Below are positions 8,754-16,709 of a stretch of 64,000 nt of DNA, piece by piece. Under the pieces are notes generated by a model that worked only from the letters and a program-made list of their open reading frames with translations, was not told the origin of the DNA and did no database searches. Origin of the DNA: Gammaproteobacteria bacterium (GTDB lineage: Bacteria; Pseudomonadota; Gammaproteobacteria; JAJPIJ01); NCBI GenBank assembly GCA_021324815.1, contig JAJPIJ010000046.1, positions 1 to 64,000 on the forward strand, in the 5' to 3' direction. A program made the translations under genes and the position numbers. Numbering within the stretch: the first letter of the stretch is position 1; each line of letters starts with the position of its first letter.

Positions 8754-11700
8754 TCAACCCATTTCCTGCAGCAGGCGGAAGCCGGTTTCGTCGTCACCTT
8801 TCCCATCGGAGGGCTTTTCCACCGTGATGCCGCAATCGCCGAAGTTGTCCTTGTAGGCGCCGCCGCGCGCCACCACGCCGGAACCATTGGTGGCCCACTC
8901 CTGGGCATTGCCGACATAGTTGTACAGCCCCCAGCCGTTGGGCTTGCCGGCGTTGGCGTCCATCAATGACTGTCCCTTGATGATCTGGCCGTTCAACTCG
9001 ACACGGCAGTTCCAATCCTTCTTGGGCTGCTTGCCGCCGGCCTCGGCGGCGTAGGTCCATTCCTTCACCGTCGGCAGGCGGTATTTCTTGCCGGTGCGCT
9101 CGGTCAGCCATTTGGCGTACGCATCGACATCGCTCACCGAGATGCCGGTGACGGGCAGGATCTTGTCGTCGTTGTTGATCTCCTTGCACTTGCCGGTGAG
9201 CCGGCAGAAGAGGTTGTAATCGGCGATGGTGATCTCGTACTTGCTGATGGCGAACGGCTTGGGAATATCGCCGCCGGCGGGGATGACCACCATGATCGGG
9301 CCGCGCGCCTTGTCGGTGACCATCTCATAGCAGCTGCCCTTCTTGCGCTCGCCAAAACCGGCGAGATCGAAGGTGCAGGGCTGCTTGGACGGCGGCGGCG
9401 GCGGCAGGGGGGCGCCGGTGACGGCCTCCTCGGCCGGCGCCGCGGTTTCCTTGCCGGGCGCGGCGGGATGCATGGCGGCATCCAGCGTGCGCCGCGCCTT
9501 GGCCAGCACGCCGCTGTCCTTCCACACGGCCTCGGCCTTGGCCAGTTGCGTGTTGGCCTCGTCCAGCTTGTTGGCCTTGAAGGCGGTGCGGAAGGCGTCA
9601 TAGGCGGTCTCCGCCGCGGATTGCTTGTCGCGCAGCGCGGCGAACACCCGGTTCAGTTCGGCATCGCTGGCACGCTGTTCCACCGCCGCCTTGACCTCCT
9701 CGCCCTTGGCGGTTTCCGGCAGGCCCAGCGCCACCTTGATCTCGCCCAGCGCCTTGGTCAGATTGCCGGCGTTCAGGAGATCGCTGATGGCGGTGTATTT
9801 GGCGGAGACGACCGGGGCCGCGGCGGTCAGCTTCTCGATGTCGGGGTTCGTCGGGAACAGTTTTTTCAGCGTTTCGATGAGCGGACTGGCCTCCTCGGGG
9901 CGATCCTTCACCGCCTCGTAACGCTTGAGCGAGCTTGCGACCAGGTCCGGCTCCAGCGCCGCGTACTTGGCCGGATCGGAGTTTTTGATTTCATCGATCT
10001 GCCCCTGAATGGCGTTGAAATCCAGCGGCGAATTGCCGGCGAACAACTTGCGCAGTTCGGCGGAGTTGCCCTCGACGGTGTAGGCCTTGACGGCCTGCGC
10101 CAGCGCCGTGGAGCTGGGCGCGACCTCGAGGCCGGCCTTGGCGAGCTTGAGGGCCGCGGAATAATCCTTGGCCCTGCCCTTCTCCGAGGCGAGTTTTTCG
10201 TAGGCGTCGGCAAGCAGCACGGGCGCCTCCTGCTTGAGAAACACGTCGTCGGCGGGCAGCAGGCCCTTGAGCGCATCCAGCGTCTGGCGGGCGGCGTTGA
10301 CGTCCTTGGCCTTGGCCTGGGTGATGAGGGTCTGCTTCTGCTGCTCGACCTGGGCCTTGAGCGCCTTTTCCTCCTCGGCCTTCCTGGCGGCCTCCTCGGC
10401 CTGCGCCAGCTGCTGGCGCTCGGTGGCGATGACCTGCGTCCCCGGCGCGATGTGTTCGCCCTTGTCGAGGATGCTGCCGGCCTCGGCGAAGCGCTGCGCC
10501 TTCAGCATCTCCGCCGCCTTGTCGGTGTAGAGCTTGGCGATGGCCTCGTGCGTCTGCCTGACCCAGGCGTCATCGGCGGGCAGGCGGCTTTCCACATCGA
10601 GCAGCGCAGCCTGCACCTGCGCCTCCCACGCCGGCTCCAGCTTGGCGCTGGCCAGCAGGCCGCCCACCTTGCCCTTGCCCTCGTCGATGAACTTCTGCTG
10701 CTCCTGGGCGATGGTCTGTTGATCGCCCGCCGGCAGCGCGGACAGCGAGTTCTTCAGGGTCTCGGCGATTTGCTGGTACGTCGGTTTCAGATTGACGGCG
10801 TTCAGCATCAGACCGTAATCGTTGCGCAGGGCGTCGACGCGCTTCCAGTCGGCGAGGGTCGCGATCGAGGCCGGCACCGCCGCCTCGATCAGCGGCTTCA
10901 ATTTTTCCGCCACGGCGGCCAGCGCCGGGCTGTCGGGATTGAGCGTGGCGAGCTTGACGACGTTGTCACGCAGCGCGCCGAAGTCCGCCAGCGCGGCCGC
11001 CTTGGCGACCGCGTCCTGCAGCGTCTTCTCCAGCGTCTGTTTCTCGGTGGCGGCCTTGATGCGGTAGCCGGTGTTCTGGAACAGCAGGCTGTTTTTGACC
11101 ACGCCGAACTTCTCGCCCGTCTCGACCAGCAGACGGGCGCGTTCGATGTCGTTGCCCTTCAGGGCGTCCTCGGCGGCCTGCGTGTAGGCGGCGGGCAGGC
11201 GGGCGTCGGAGAGGAGGGCGTATTTGGGATCGATCTTGCTGACGTCCGCCAGCACGCTGACCATGTTGTCGGGGTCCTTGTCGTCCGGGAGCAGCTTGTT
11301 GCCCTTCAGGGCTTCGTTGAAACGGCGGATGATGTCGGAGAATTTCTGGCTGATGCGCTCATCCAGTTGTTCGTCGATCTCCTTGGATTTCACGGAGTCC
11401 GGGAACAGCGCCAGGGCCTGGCTGGAGAGGGCCTTGGCTTCGCCGAATTTCTGTTCGCTGACAAGCTTCTGAATCTGCGACTCGAAATAGGCCAGGATGG
11501 GATCGCGCGCGTTTCTCTTGACGATCGCCTGATCGTCGGCGTTCAAGGCCGCCAGCTCGGCCAGTTTCTGGGACATGACCTCCGGCGACACGCTGTTTTG
11601 GCTCAGGGCGGCGGCAAGTTCGTCCATCTTCTTGCTGTGCAGGTAATTCAGCGTCGGCACGACGCCGATGGCGGCGATGAGCGCCAGCGCCGCCGGCACC

Positions 11701-13097
11701 ATGATGAAGGGGTTCTGGTAGATGCTTCTCTTGTCCTCCAGTTGGGTGACGAACTCATGGACGGTCTTGCTGCGCTTGTCGCGCGAGAAAGCCAGCCCGC
11801 GGGCCAGCGCCCGGTTCTGGCGGCGGTTCAAGCCCTTGACGGGCGCGGGCGCGAGCTTGTTGGCGCGCGCCTGGTTGGCCGGCATCTTGTTGAAGGGATG
11901 GCGTCCGGTCAGCAGTTCATAGGCGACGCAGGCCAGCGCGTAAATATCGTCCTGCGGCACGGGGTCCATGCCGTCCAGCATCTCCGCGCTGGCGTAGGCC
12001 GGCGTCAGCGCGCCGAGCTTGCTCGGATCAAACAGCGTCTTCTCCCCCTCGCCGGCGCCCGGTGTTTTGACGGCGCGCGCGATGCCGAAGTCCAGCACCT
12101 TGACGTCGCCGCTTTTGAGCAGGAAGCAGTTGCCGGGCTTGAAGTCGGAGTGAACGATTTTGCGTTCGTGCGCGTAGTTCAGCGCCGCGCCCAGGCCCTT
12201 GATGATCTTGAGCGCCTCCGGGAAGGGAATGCCGCCCTTGGGTTTGATGACCTTTTTGATGTAGGTGTTGAGCGGCTGCCCCTCCATCAATTCCATGGTG
12301 AGGAAGACGGTGCTGCCGGTGCGATCGAAATCGTACACCGTGGCGATGTTCGGATGCGCCAGTTTTTGCTGGCGGCTGGCTTCACGTTGCAGGGCGATGA
12401 ATGAATCCGGATGCTGCTTGAAATCCTCGTTCAACACCTTGAGGGCGACGAAGGGATTCTTGTCGCGGGCCTCCTCCTTCAGCAAATCCACGCCGCGGTA
12501 CACCGTGCCCATGCCGCCGACGCCCAGCACCTCCATCAGCCGGAAGCGCTCCTTCAACACCGTCCCGGGGCCGATGACCTGGCCGTCGGCCAGGGTTTGC
12601 TTGATCGGGGTTTTGACGCCGGTGCCGGTCGTGCTGCCGGAGGTGCTGGTGGGCCAGGAGCCGCCGCTCGGGCCACTGGGGCCGCTCGGGCCGCTGGTCT
12701 CAAAATCCGAACCACCGGTGACGTCGAAGCCGGTCTCCGGGGTGCCCGTGGTGCTCGTCACCACGGTTTTTTCATAAGCGCCGCCCGCGGCGGGGGCCTC
12801 CGCCCGGGTCTTTTCCAGCACCTGCGTTTTCTCCGCCGTGCCGGCCAGTACGGTCGCATCGGCCCGGGCTTCGGCGGCGCTCATCTTCATTCCCGCGCTT
12901 TTTTGCGCCTGGGTCTTGAGCCGCGCGAAGGTTTGCGCGTCCAAGGTGCCGCCGGCGTAGGCCTCGCCCAGTTGCGCGATGATCTGGGTCAGCAACCTGG
13001 GATTCTTGGCCAGCACCTTGTCGAGGTTCTGGATGATCACTTCCAATTTCAGCTGGCCCTTGGAATAGGCTTGCAACGCTGTCTTTAAATCAGCCAC
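8754..13097 (-). CDS. Transmembrane Ser/Thr protein kinase with C-terminal FGE-fold domain
   Basis: A 1447-residue Hanks-type kinase. Residues 1-70 hold two short helical hairpins resembling SHOCT. A Gly/Ser/Pro linker (with GPS repeats) leads to the kinase domain at about 181-455. Its motifs are the Gly loop GVGGMGTVY, ATP-binding Lys in VALKVL (K220), catalytic loop HSDFKPGN (HRD changed to HSD at 316-318, with Asp, Lys and Asn kept) and LDFGIAR. A membrane helix lies at about 463-482. Some 700 residues of TPR-like helical repeats follow, then an FGE-sulfatase-fold domain from about 1225 (YRLPTVKEWTYAAEAG, YNYVGNAQEWATNG, ETGFRLL). By topology the kinase is cytosolic and the rest periplasmic, a sensor layout. 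The PP2C gene lies 32 bp upstream. Confidence 0.88.
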   Translation of the reverse strand: MADLKTALQAYSKGQLKLEVIIQNLDKVLAKNPRLLTQIIAQLGEAYAGGTLDAQTFARLKTQAQKSAGMKMSAAEARADATVLAGTAEKTQVLEKTRAEAPAAGGAYEKTVVTSTTGTPETGFDVTGGSDFETSGPSGPSGPSGGSWPTSTSGSTTGTGVKTPIKQTLADGQVIGPGTVLKERFRLMEVLGVGGMGTVYRGVDLLKEEARDKNPFVALKVLNEDFKQHPDSFIALQREASRQQKLAHPNIATVYDFDRTGSTVFLTMELMEGQPLNTYIKKVIKPKGGIPFPEALKIIKGLGAALNYAHERKIVHSDFKPGNCFLLKSGDVKVLDFGIARAVKTPGAGEGEKTLFDPSKLGALTPAYASAEMLDGMDPVPQDDIYALACVAYELLTGRHPFNKMPANQARANKLAPAPVKGLNRRQNRALARGLAFSRDKRSKTVHEFVTQLEDKRSIYQNPFIMVPAALALIAAIGVVPTLNYLHSKKMDELAAALSQNSVSPEVMSQKLAELAALNADDQAIVKRNARDPILAYFESQIQKLVSEQKFGEAKALSSQALALFPDSVKSKEIDEQLDERISQKFSDIIRRFNEALKGNKLLPDDKDPDNMVSVLADVSKIDPKYALLSDARLPAAYTQAAEDALKGNDIERARLLVETGEKFGVVKNSLLFQNTGYRIKAATEKQTLEKTLQDAVAKAAALADFGALRDNVVKLATLNPDSPALAAVAEKLKPLIEAAVPASIATLADWKRVDALRNDYGLMLNAVNLKPTYQQIAETLKNSLSALPAGDQQTIAQEQQKFIDEGKGKVGGLLASAKLEPAWEAQVQAALLDVESRLPADDAWVRQTHEAIAKLYTDKAAEMLKAQRFAEAGSILDKGEHIAPGTQVIATERQQLAQAEEAARKAEEEKALKAQVEQQKQTLITQAKAKDVNAARQTLDALKGLLPADDVFLKQEAPVLLADAYEKLASEKGRAKDYSAALKLAKAGLEVAPSSTALAQAVKAYTVEGNSAELRKLFAGNSPLDFNAIQGQIDEIKNSDPAKYAALEPDLVASSLKRYEAVKDRPEEASPLIETLKKLFPTNPDIEKLTAAAPVVSAKYTAISDLLNAGNLTKALGEIKVALGLPETAKGEEVKAAVEQRASDAELNRVFAALRDKQSAAETAYDAFRTAFKANKLDEANTQLAKAEAVWKDSGVLAKARRTLDAAMHPAAPGKETAAPAEEAVTGAPLPPPPPSKQPCTFDLAGFGERKKGSCYEMVTDKARGPIMVVIPAGGDIPKPFAISKYEITIADYNLFCRLTGKCKEINNDDKILPVTGISVSDVDAYAKWLTERTGKKYRLPTVKEWTYAAEAGGKQPKKDWNCRVELNGQIIKGQSLMDANAGKPNGWGLYNYVGNAQEWATNGSGVVARGGAYKDNFGDCGITVEKPSDGKGDDETGFRLLQEMG

Positions 13098-13129
13098 AGT
13101 GCACCTCTTGGGGGAAAGCCATGTTCATT

Positions 13130-13864
13130 TCACGAGGAATTTTTCTTGATGTCGATGACCGAGACGGTGACGTTATCGATGGCGCCGCGCGACAGGGTGA
13201 CGTCAATGAGCGTCTGCGCCGCCTCGCGCGGATCCGGCTTGGCAAGAATCTGCGCGATCTCCGGATCGGTCACGTGCTTGTCGAGGCCGTCCGAACAAAG
13301 CAGGTAGCGATCGCCGTTTTGCAGTTCCTGGATGTCCATTTCGAGATAAAGGTCCGGCGCGGCGCCGACGGCGCGGGTCACCATGTTGCCGGCGGGGTGG
13401 ATGGCCGCCTCCTCGCGCGTCAGCAATCCCTGTTCGACGTAGGCTTCGACCTGGGAGTGGTCCGTCGTGAGCTGCTTGAACTCATTGCCGCGCCGCCGGT
13501 AGATGCGGCTGTCGCCCGCCCACATCATGATGCCGTACTGGCCGAACAGGATCAGGATCACCACCGTGCTGCCGCTGGTCTGCTGGGTCTGCGCCGCCAT
13601 GTCCACCAGCTTGCGATTGACGCTGAGCAGGGCCTCCTCGACGCGATCGACATAAGTGCTCAGATTGGCGCCGGGCTCCACCTTGGCCAGCGTGTTGACG
13701 ATCATCTGGCTGGCCAGATCGCCGCTGGCGTGCCCGCCCATGCCGTCGGCGACCGCCCACAGTCCGGCGTCGGCGCGATCCAGGCACGAGTCCTCGTTAT
13801 GCTTGCGCACGTTGCCCGTGTGGGTGAGGGTGGCCGACGTCCAGGTGAAGGATGGGGTGCTCAT
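13130..13864 (-). CDS. PP2C-family Ser/Thr protein phosphatase
   Basis: A 244-residue stand-alone phosphatase that should reverse phosphorylation by the adjacent kinase. All metal-binding elements of the PPM/PP2C fold are present: HNEDS near the N-terminus, VADGMGGHASGD, GDSRIYR, LCSDGLDKHV and the closing Asp in IDNVTVSV. There is no membrane segment. It lies between the cyclase-FHA gene (5-bp gap) and the kinase gene (32-bp gap). The arrangement parallels PppA next to PpkA in type VI secretion loci and Stp next to Stk elsewhere. Specific substrates cannot be read from the sequence. Confidence 0.93.
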   Translation of the reverse strand: MSTPSFTWTSATLTHTGNVRKHNEDSCLDRADAGLWAVADGMGGHASGDLASQMIVNTLAKVEPGANLSTYVDRVEEALLSVNRKLVDMAAQTQQTSGSTVVILILFGQYGIMMWAGDSRIYRRRGNEFKQLTTDHSQVEAYVEQGLLTREEAAIHPAGNMVTRAVGAAPDLYLEMDIQELQNGDRYLLCSDGLDKHVTDPEIAQILAKPDPREAAQTLIDVTLSRGAIDNVTVSVIDIKKNSS

Positions 13865-13869
13865 GAGGG

Positions 13870-14778
13870 TCAGGCGTCGGTGTGGTACTTCACGATCTCG
13901 ACCGGATTCTCGTTGAAGGCGCGGCCCAGGCTGATGAGGCCGGATCCGGTCAGCGGCGCCTCCTCGCGGCGCAGGAAGGTTTCGCTGCCGGTCTCGTTGG
14001 ATTTGATGTAGGTGCCGTTGGTGCTTTGATCGACGATGAAAAACTTGCCGCGACGCAACTCGATGCGCACGTGCATGCGCGAGGCCAGCGTCTCCTCGAC
14101 GGCGATGTCAGCGCCGGTGCTGCGGCCCAGCGTGGCCGCGGAGTGCTCCTCGTTGATGACGACGTTGCTGTTGCGGTAACTCAGCTGCAGCCGGGCCTTG
14201 GGCGTCATCACCGCGGGCATGATGCCGGTGGACATGCGCGTGACGTCCTCCTCCTGCCAGATGATCTCGTAGATGTCGATGGTTTCCTTCTTGCCCTTGA
14301 CCGGCGCCCGGTCGATGAAGCGGGCGCTGGCGCGCAACGTGGGCGGCAGCAGGTCGACGGTTTGCTGCGTGGTGATGATCTGGCCGGCCTTGGCCTGCGA
14401 CACCATGCGCGCGGCGACATTGACCGAATCGCCGAAGACGTCGCCCTTCTCCTGGATGGCGGGGCCGTATTGCAGGCCGACGCGGATGCGGAGTTTCACC
14501 GGCCCGTGGGCGGTGTGTTCGGTGACCTCATCCTCGAGGGTCTCGTGCATGTCGCAGGCGGCGGTGACCGCGCTCTCGGCGTTGGCGAAGGTGCACATCA
14601 CTTCATCGCCGATGGTCTTGACCACGGTACCCTTGTGGCGCCTGACGATTTCGGCCAGCAACGCGAGGCAGGAGGCGACCTTGTGCCTCGCGGCGGCGTC
14701 GCCCAGGGTTTCAAACAACTTGGTGCTGCCGCTGATGTCGGCGAACAGGATGGCAAGATTGGTATTGCGGCCGAGCAT
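13870..14778 (-). CDS. Class III nucleotidyl cyclase fused to an FHA domain
   Basis: A 302-residue soluble protein. The N-terminal half (about 1-170) is a class III cyclase domain with both metal Asp residues (D14 in LFADISGST, D58 in KTIGDEVM). It also has the adenine-selecting Lys/Asp pair (K54, D113 in KGDVFGD) and transition-state Asn/Arg (N120, R124 in NVAARM), so it should make cAMP. The C-terminal part (about 205-290) is an FHA phosphothreonine-binding domain with R219, the SRMH group at 233-236 and N254-G255. The fusion suggests a cyclase docked to, or controlled by, phosphorylated kinase targets. It is the first gene of the signalling cluster, with an ATG at 14778. Confidence 0.9.
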   Translation of the reverse strand: MLGRNTNLAILFADISGSTKLFETLGDAAARHKVASCLALLAEIVRRHKGTVVKTIGDEVMCTFANAESAVTAACDMHETLEDEVTEHTAHGPVKLRIRVGLQYGPAIQEKGDVFGDSVNVAARMVSQAKAGQIITTQQTVDLLPPTLRASARFIDRAPVKGKKETIDIYEIIWQEEDVTRMSTGIMPAVMTPKARLQLSYRNSNVVINEEHSAATLGRSTGADIAVEETLASRMHVRIELRRGKFFIVDQSTNGTYIKSNETGSETFLRREEAPLTGSGLISLGRAFNENPVEIVKYHTDA

Positions 14779-15108
14779 GATGATTAACCGGAACTCAACT
14801 CATTTTCAGATCCATGGGGCATGGCGGCGCGCGCGAACCGGCACGGTGGCGTTCCCCAGTGCGTTGGATGTTGCGGTTGGTTTCATCGGGCGTCCCCCCC
14901 GGCTTTACCTTTCCGGCGCACTACTTCATTATTATAAAAATATTCCCGGATTTTCTAATCCCGGAAATTATTTCAGACTGCCGCCAAAAGCCGCGGCGCC
15001 GCCCAGAATAAAATCCAGCCGGATGAAGACATTCTGGGAACTTTCTATAGAATAACAGAAAATGACGTGAAGTTGCCTGCAACCCCTCACAACCCCCGGG
15101 TTACGAAC
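14779..15108. other. Divergent intergenic region, signalling cluster / PpiC gene
   Basis: A 330-bp gene-free gap between divergent genes, which must carry promoters for both sides. About 14925-14980 is locally AT-rich and contains a direct repeat of an 8-bp TTCCCGGA-like word. I could not assign convincing -35/-10 pairs. Confidence 0.4.
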
Positions 15109-16164
15109 ATGCGATCAATCCACAATCTGACTGCCGTTTTTTTGGGACTGTGCCTTTCCACCACCGCGCTGGCGGAAACGGCGGCGGATAAAACCCAGGG
15201 CAACGCGCCGGCCCGGCCGGCGGCCGAGGACGCCACCGCCGCCAACAACTGGGTGCAGCCCACCTTGCAGGCCGAAGACATGGAGACGCTGATTAAAACG
15301 CTGCCGATCGAGCAGCGCGACAACGTGTTGAACGACGCCAAGGTGTTTGAAAATCTGGTCAAACAGGAGGCGATCAACCGGTCCGTGATCAGCGCCGCGC
15401 GCAGCAACGGCCTGGAGAAGGAGCCGCTGATCCAGCAGTTGATGCAGCGCGGCGCGGATCGCGTTCTGGCCGAGGTTTATCTCAACCGCGTGATCGTCAG
15501 CAACCTGCCCGCCGGCTATCCCACCGAGGCGCAGGTCAGGGAATATTTCGACAAGAACAAGGCGAAATTCCAAACCCCCGAGCGCATGCACTTGTGGCAG
15601 ATCTTCCTGCCGGTGCCGGAGGACGCAAAGGAATCCGCGGTGGCCGAGGTCAAGAAGCAGGCCGAATCCATCGTCAAGGCCATCAAGCAGGGCAGGCAGG
15701 AGTTCAGCGCCGCCGCCGTCCAATACTCCAAGGACCAACGCAGCCGGCTCAACGGCGGCTATCTGGGCCTGCTGCAACTCAATGATTTGATTCCGGAAGT
15801 ACGCACGGTGGCCGGGTCGCTGAAGCCCGGCGGCGTCAGTGAGCCCATACGTTCAAAACAGGGCTTTCACATTCTCAAAAAAGGCGACGTCGTGCCCGCC
15901 CAGAACCTGCAGCTTTCGGACCTCAACAACAACCAGATCAGGCAATTGATGATCCAGGAGAAAATCCAAGAAGTGCGGCTGGGCGCGCTCAAGAAGATTC
16001 AAGACACCTATCCGGTCAAGTATGACAGCTCGCAATTGGAAAGCTGGCGGCAGAAAATCAAGGCCCAAGTGGAGGCCAAGGCCGACACCAAAACCCCCGA
16101 CGCCGCCAAGGCGGACAGTGCAGCAAAACCCGAGGCCAAACCAGCGTCTAACCCTCAAAATTGA
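15109..16164 (+). CDS. Periplasmic parvulin-type peptidyl-prolyl isomerase
   Basis: Catalyses cis-trans isomerisation of prolyl bonds during folding of exported proteins. With the ATG at 15109 the protein has 351 residues and a clear signal peptide (MRSIHNLTAVFLGLCLSTTALA). A GTG start at 15067 would put 14 polar residues before the signal. A SurA/PrsA-like helical N-domain precedes a parvulin domain at about residues 158-254 (MHLWQIFLPV, FSAAAVQYSKDQ, GGYLGLLQL, GGVSEPIRSKQGFHILK). The tail is Lys/Ala-rich. It lies upstream of the tpsBA locus and could assist folding of exported partners, but there is no direct evidence for that. Confidence 0.85.
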   Translation: MRSIHNLTAVFLGLCLSTTALAETAADKTQGNAPARPAAEDATAANNWVQPTLQAEDMETLIKTLPIEQRDNVLNDAKVFENLVKQEAINRSVISAARSNGLEKEPLIQQLMQRGADRVLAEVYLNRVIVSNLPAGYPTEAQVREYFDKNKAKFQTPERMHLWQIFLPVPEDAKESAVAEVKKQAESIVKAIKQGRQEFSAAAVQYSKDQRSRLNGGYLGLLQLNDLIPEVRTVAGSLKPGGVSEPIRSKQGFHILKKGDVVPAQNLQLSDLNNNQIRQLMIQEKIQEVRLGALKKIQDTYPVKYDSSQLESWRQKIKAQVEAKADTKTPDAAKADSAAKPEAKPASNPQN

Positions 16165-16187
16165 TGGCGGTCTAGTTTGAAATCGTC

Positions 16188-16210
16188 ATTCCGGCACGGG
16201 TTGCCGGAAT
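16188..16210. repeat. Hairpin repeat ATTCCGGCA/TGCCGGAAT
   Basis: A perfect 9-bp stem with a 5-nt loop, 24 bp after the isomerase stop. The flanking GTCATTCCGGC...GGAATCCAG layout is a dispersed proteobacterial repeat type. It may help end transcription or protect the 3' end, but it has no T-run. Confidence 0.6.
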
Positions 16211-16552
16211 CCAGATTACCTGGACGTACAAAAAAAGTAGAGTGTCGGTATCCCGCTTCCCCGCTTGCGAAGAGGGCAGGATGAGGCCAACGCGGGGACG
16301 CAAAAATATTCTTGACTTCACTCGATACCGGACAACGCTGACCGAAGAAGCGCGTTTCCGGCATGACGATGAAGGCCCGCCCGGCGGACGAATCGGGATT
16401 ATCGGAATGTGATTGACTAACTCGCTACCAAATTAAGCGCTGATTATGGCCTGTCACCGGTGTTCATAACTGATTCGTACGCCATGGATTTTTTATTTAA
16501 AAATCATTTTATTATCATAAAGTTAATTAAAATTTATGTGGTATAACTTAAA

Positions 16553-16582
16553 TTGCATTCGACAGGACTGTGTTGCTATACT
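16553..16582 (+). promoter_or_regulatory. Candidate sigma-70 promoter for tpsBA
   Basis: TTGCAT at 16553-16558 and TATACT at 16577-16582 are 18 bp apart, within a strikingly AT-rich stretch (about 16480-16560) of an otherwise GC-rich gap. Transcription would start near 16590, giving a leader of about 120 nt. The rest of the 545-bp gap (16165-16709) contains only the hairpin repeat at 16188. Confidence 0.45.
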
Positions 16583-16640
16583 GCCGTCACCAAAAAATAG
16601 CTGCCGGCAGGGATAGGGATTTCCCTGGAATTTGTAAACG

Positions 16641-16684
16641 CGCCACCAGCCTTGAAAGAAAAAATCGAGGTTGGTGTTTTGGCG
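16641..16684 (+). promoter_or_regulatory. Structured 5' leader of tpsB
   Basis: CACCAGCCT (16644-16652) can pair with AGGTTGGTG (16668-16676), with one G-U pair. Outer CGC/GGCG segments could extend the stem across a T bulge. It lies 26 bp before the first tpsB start codon, where it could influence translation. I did not match it to a known riboswitch class. Confidence 0.35.
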
Positions 16685-16709
16685 TGCGCGATGATTTTTT
16701 AATGGGCAC

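Noticed and set aside
9468-12404. A 978-residue ORF on the plus strand over the kinase gene
   Set aside because: It is antisense to a gene with full kinase, TPR and FGE motifs; its sequence is Arg/Gly/Leu-rich with no domain, as expected of a GC-rich shadow.
6452-14778. Type VI secretion locus
   Set aside because: PpkA/PppA/Fha-like functions are present but no Tss structural gene is in the window.
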